The notes beneath the pieces were generated by a model that was not told the DNA's origin, made no database searches, and saw only the letters and a list, made by a program, of their open reading frames with translations. From Methanobacterium sp. (GTDB lineage Archaea; Methanobacteriota; Methanobacteria; Methanobacteriales; Methanobacteriaceae), in the NCBI GenBank assembly GCA_009712615.1, contig WASR01000187.1, forward strand, positions 1-7,125: a stretch of 7,125 nt of DNA, in the 5' to 3' direction. Shown in pieces: positions 6,413 through 7,125 of this stretch. The translations under genes were made by a program, and so were the position numbers. Each line of letters opens with the position of its first letter. Position 1 is the stretch's first letter.

Positions 6413-6455
6413 AGTTGGGCTTACCAAAAAAATAGGAGGTTGTGTAAGCCCAACT
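6413..6455. repeat. Perfect 12-bp inverted repeat with 19-base spacer
   Basis: AGTTGGGCTTAC (6413-6424) is exactly complementary to GTAAGCCCAACT (6444-6455). In RNA from the + strand this makes a stable stem whose loop contains AAAAAAATAGGAGG, an A-run plus a perfect Shine-Dalgarno core (GGAGG at 6435-6439). No T-run follows at once, so it is not a standard intrinsic terminator. It could be an RNA control element, an operator or the ends of a very small mobile-element remnant. Confidence 0.75.
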
Positions 6456-6460
6456 ATGTA

Positions 6461-6469
6461 CTTTATATC
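6461..6469 (+). promoter_or_regulatory. Possible TATA box in the 3' gene-free region
   Basis: CTTTATATC is a good match to an archaeal TATA box. A start near 6490 would make an RNA reaching the T-run at 6670-6677, about 190 bases, with no sizeable reading frame. Unsupported beyond the motif. Confidence 0.25.
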
Positions 6470-6631
6470 AAGGGTTAAATATTGGGGGGTGTGCCATGTA
6501 TTTACATAGACACAATTAGTTGTAACGTGTTCATGTTTTAAATTGATTTTCCCAATTTACACCCCAATCATGCACAAATTCAAACCCAAAGAATACCCAT
6601 TTAATTCTAAATTATCGCACTCTAAACCCCT

Positions 6632-6639
6632 AAAAAAAA
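6632..6639 (-). terminator. T-run downstream of the lipoprotein gene
   Basis: Eight A residues on the + strand give eight T residues on the - strand, about 92 bases after the lipoprotein stop codon. This is the first good T-run met by polymerase leaving that gene. Confidence 0.35.
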
Positions 6640-6730
6640 TTCCAAGACTGTTTGGTTTGATACATATGATTTTTTTTATGTGACTCTGAAAATTAGTGGA
6701 GTATGTACCGTATGCATATTCAAATACATA

Positions 6731-7093
6731 TCAAGGATTGCAGACCTCACAGGGTTCATAGTCCAAATTTATTGCTTCTTCTCTTGAATTAAAGAATATT
6801 TTATTTGCATCGTTCATCTTTGAAACATACCTGCAAGAAGCCAGATGAAACTTTTTGGTGTTGATGTTCCCGACGTAACTACCTGATCCAGCGCTGGATT
6901 GTTTAGAACTAGAATTGCTCACAGAAGATATATTGCCTGCTGTGGGTGAAACATAATTTGTTGGAGTTGGATTCTGAGTAGATGTGTTGGTATAACCCTG
7001 ATTTGAAGAGTTTCCGCTGTCACTGGTGCATCCAGATATTCCAATTGCACCTAAAATCAAAAGAATTGCCAAAAATATTGTTATTTTTTTCAA
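6731..7093 (-). CDS. Lipoprotein with an Ada-like zinc-binding domain
   Basis: The product is a predicted surface lipoprotein of 120 residues if it starts at TTG 7093. It begins with a KK pair, a hydrophobic stretch ITIFLAILLILGAIG (4-18) and the lipobox ISGC, with lipidated Cys22. A low-complexity Ser/Asn/Thr/Pro linker runs from about 23 to 72. The C-terminal domain (about 73-120) reads YVGNINTKKFHLASC...NKIFFNSREEAI...YEPCEVCNP. This resembles the Ada metal-binding fold (PF02805) also seen fused to nucleases and in many archaeal and bacterial surface proteins. The ligands would be His83, Cys87, Cys115 and Cys118, keeping the Ada spacing (x3 and x2) but with His in place of the first Cys. 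The exact role is unknown; metal or DNA binding outside the cell is inference. An upstream in-frame TTG at 7102 is only 1 base from GGGGGG (7104-7109), while 7093 is 10 bases away and gives a typical signal peptide. Confidence 0.8.
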   Translation of the reverse strand: MKKITIFLAILLILGAIGISGCTSDSGNSSNQGYTNTSTQNPTPTNYVSPTAGNISSVSNSSSKQSSAGSGSYVGNINTKKFHLASCRYVSKMNDANKIFFNSREEAINLDYEPCEVCNP

Positions 7094-7103
7094 AAATATC
7101 AAT

Positions 7104-7109
7104 CCCCCC
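7104..7109 (-). promoter_or_regulatory. G-rich ribosome binding site supporting a TTG start
   Basis: On the - strand GGGGGGATTGAT precedes TTG 7093 by 10 bases. No ATG or GTG lies in frame near the signal peptide, so the gene must use TTG. The match to the anti-Shine-Dalgarno is moderate. Confidence 0.5.
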
Positions 7110-7125
7110 AGATGAATTTTTGTTC

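Larger units (their letters stand above)
6299..6730. other. 432-base region without a convincing gene
   Basis: No frame of useful length is found on either strand. It holds two + strand T-runs (6368-6374, 6670-6677), one T-run on the - strand (6632-6639), a perfect 12-bp inverted repeat (6413-6455) and TATA-like CTTTATATC (6461-6469). Small palindromes include TTTAAG-T-CTTAAA (6385-6397), ATGTA-TT-TACAT (6496-6507) and AAATTG-N7-CAATTT (6540-6558). TTGGGG..GTGT (6482-6492) can pair with ACACCCCAA (6559-6567). Together they would allow a structured untranslated RNA, but no known RNA family is recognised. Confidence 0.5.

Noticed and set aside
6413..6455. Ends of an insertion sequence, or a CRISPR unit
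   Set aside because: There is no transposase, no target-site duplication that I can see, and only one inverted pair with no direct repeats, so neither a mobile element nor a CRISPR array is claimed.
6496..6519. Seven-codon frame after GGGGGGTG
   Set aside because: The ribosome-site-like G-run is well spaced, but a 7-residue product with no neighbours or conservation evidence cannot be supported.

Overview
The window looks like chromosomal DNA of a methanogenic archaeon, most likely Methanobacterium or a close relative in the Methanobacteriales. This rests on the low GC content, archaeal TATA-like boxes upstream of genes, purine-rich ribosome binding sites complementary to the archaeal 16S tail, a very large soluble multi-PAS kinase of the HisKA_2 type, and a lipoprotein with an Ada-like zinc site. 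The taxonomic call is inference; no rRNA or methanogenesis gene is present to prove it.

Layout: a left-hand pair on the + strand encodes a DUF169 protein (124-837) and a small VOC/glyoxalase-fold protein (902-1258), possibly one transcript. Next is a small exported Asn/Gln-rich repeat protein (1416-1820, +) with its own TATA-like promoter and a strong hairpin plus T-run terminator. That terminator sits exactly in the convergent junction with a membrane-anchored SAM methyltransferase (1884-2660, -). A short divergent promoter region (2661-2773) separates the methyltransferase from a sensory histidine kinase gene (2774-6298, +) with the order receiver-like, GAF, five PAS, HisKA_2, HATPase. A 432-base stretch without a convincing gene (6299-6730) follows, containing a perfect 12-bp inverted repeat. 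Last is a lipoprotein on the - strand (6731-7093).

The most notable point is that the kinase gene is broken by one in-frame TAG at 6059-6061, between the N box and the G1 box of the ATPase domain. The remaining 78 codons continue in the same frame with intact G1 and G2 boxes. The 1095-residue product cannot form a complete ATP site, so this is a nonsense mutation, a sequencing error, or amber readthrough. The neighbouring exported-protein gene ends normally at a TAG, which argues against general recoding of TAG.

The genes do not form an obvious shared pathway, and no complete new system is evident. The parts worth a second look are the amber codon, the inverted repeat at 6413-6455 with a Shine-Dalgarno sequence in its loop, and an inverted repeat flanking the promoter of the exported protein.
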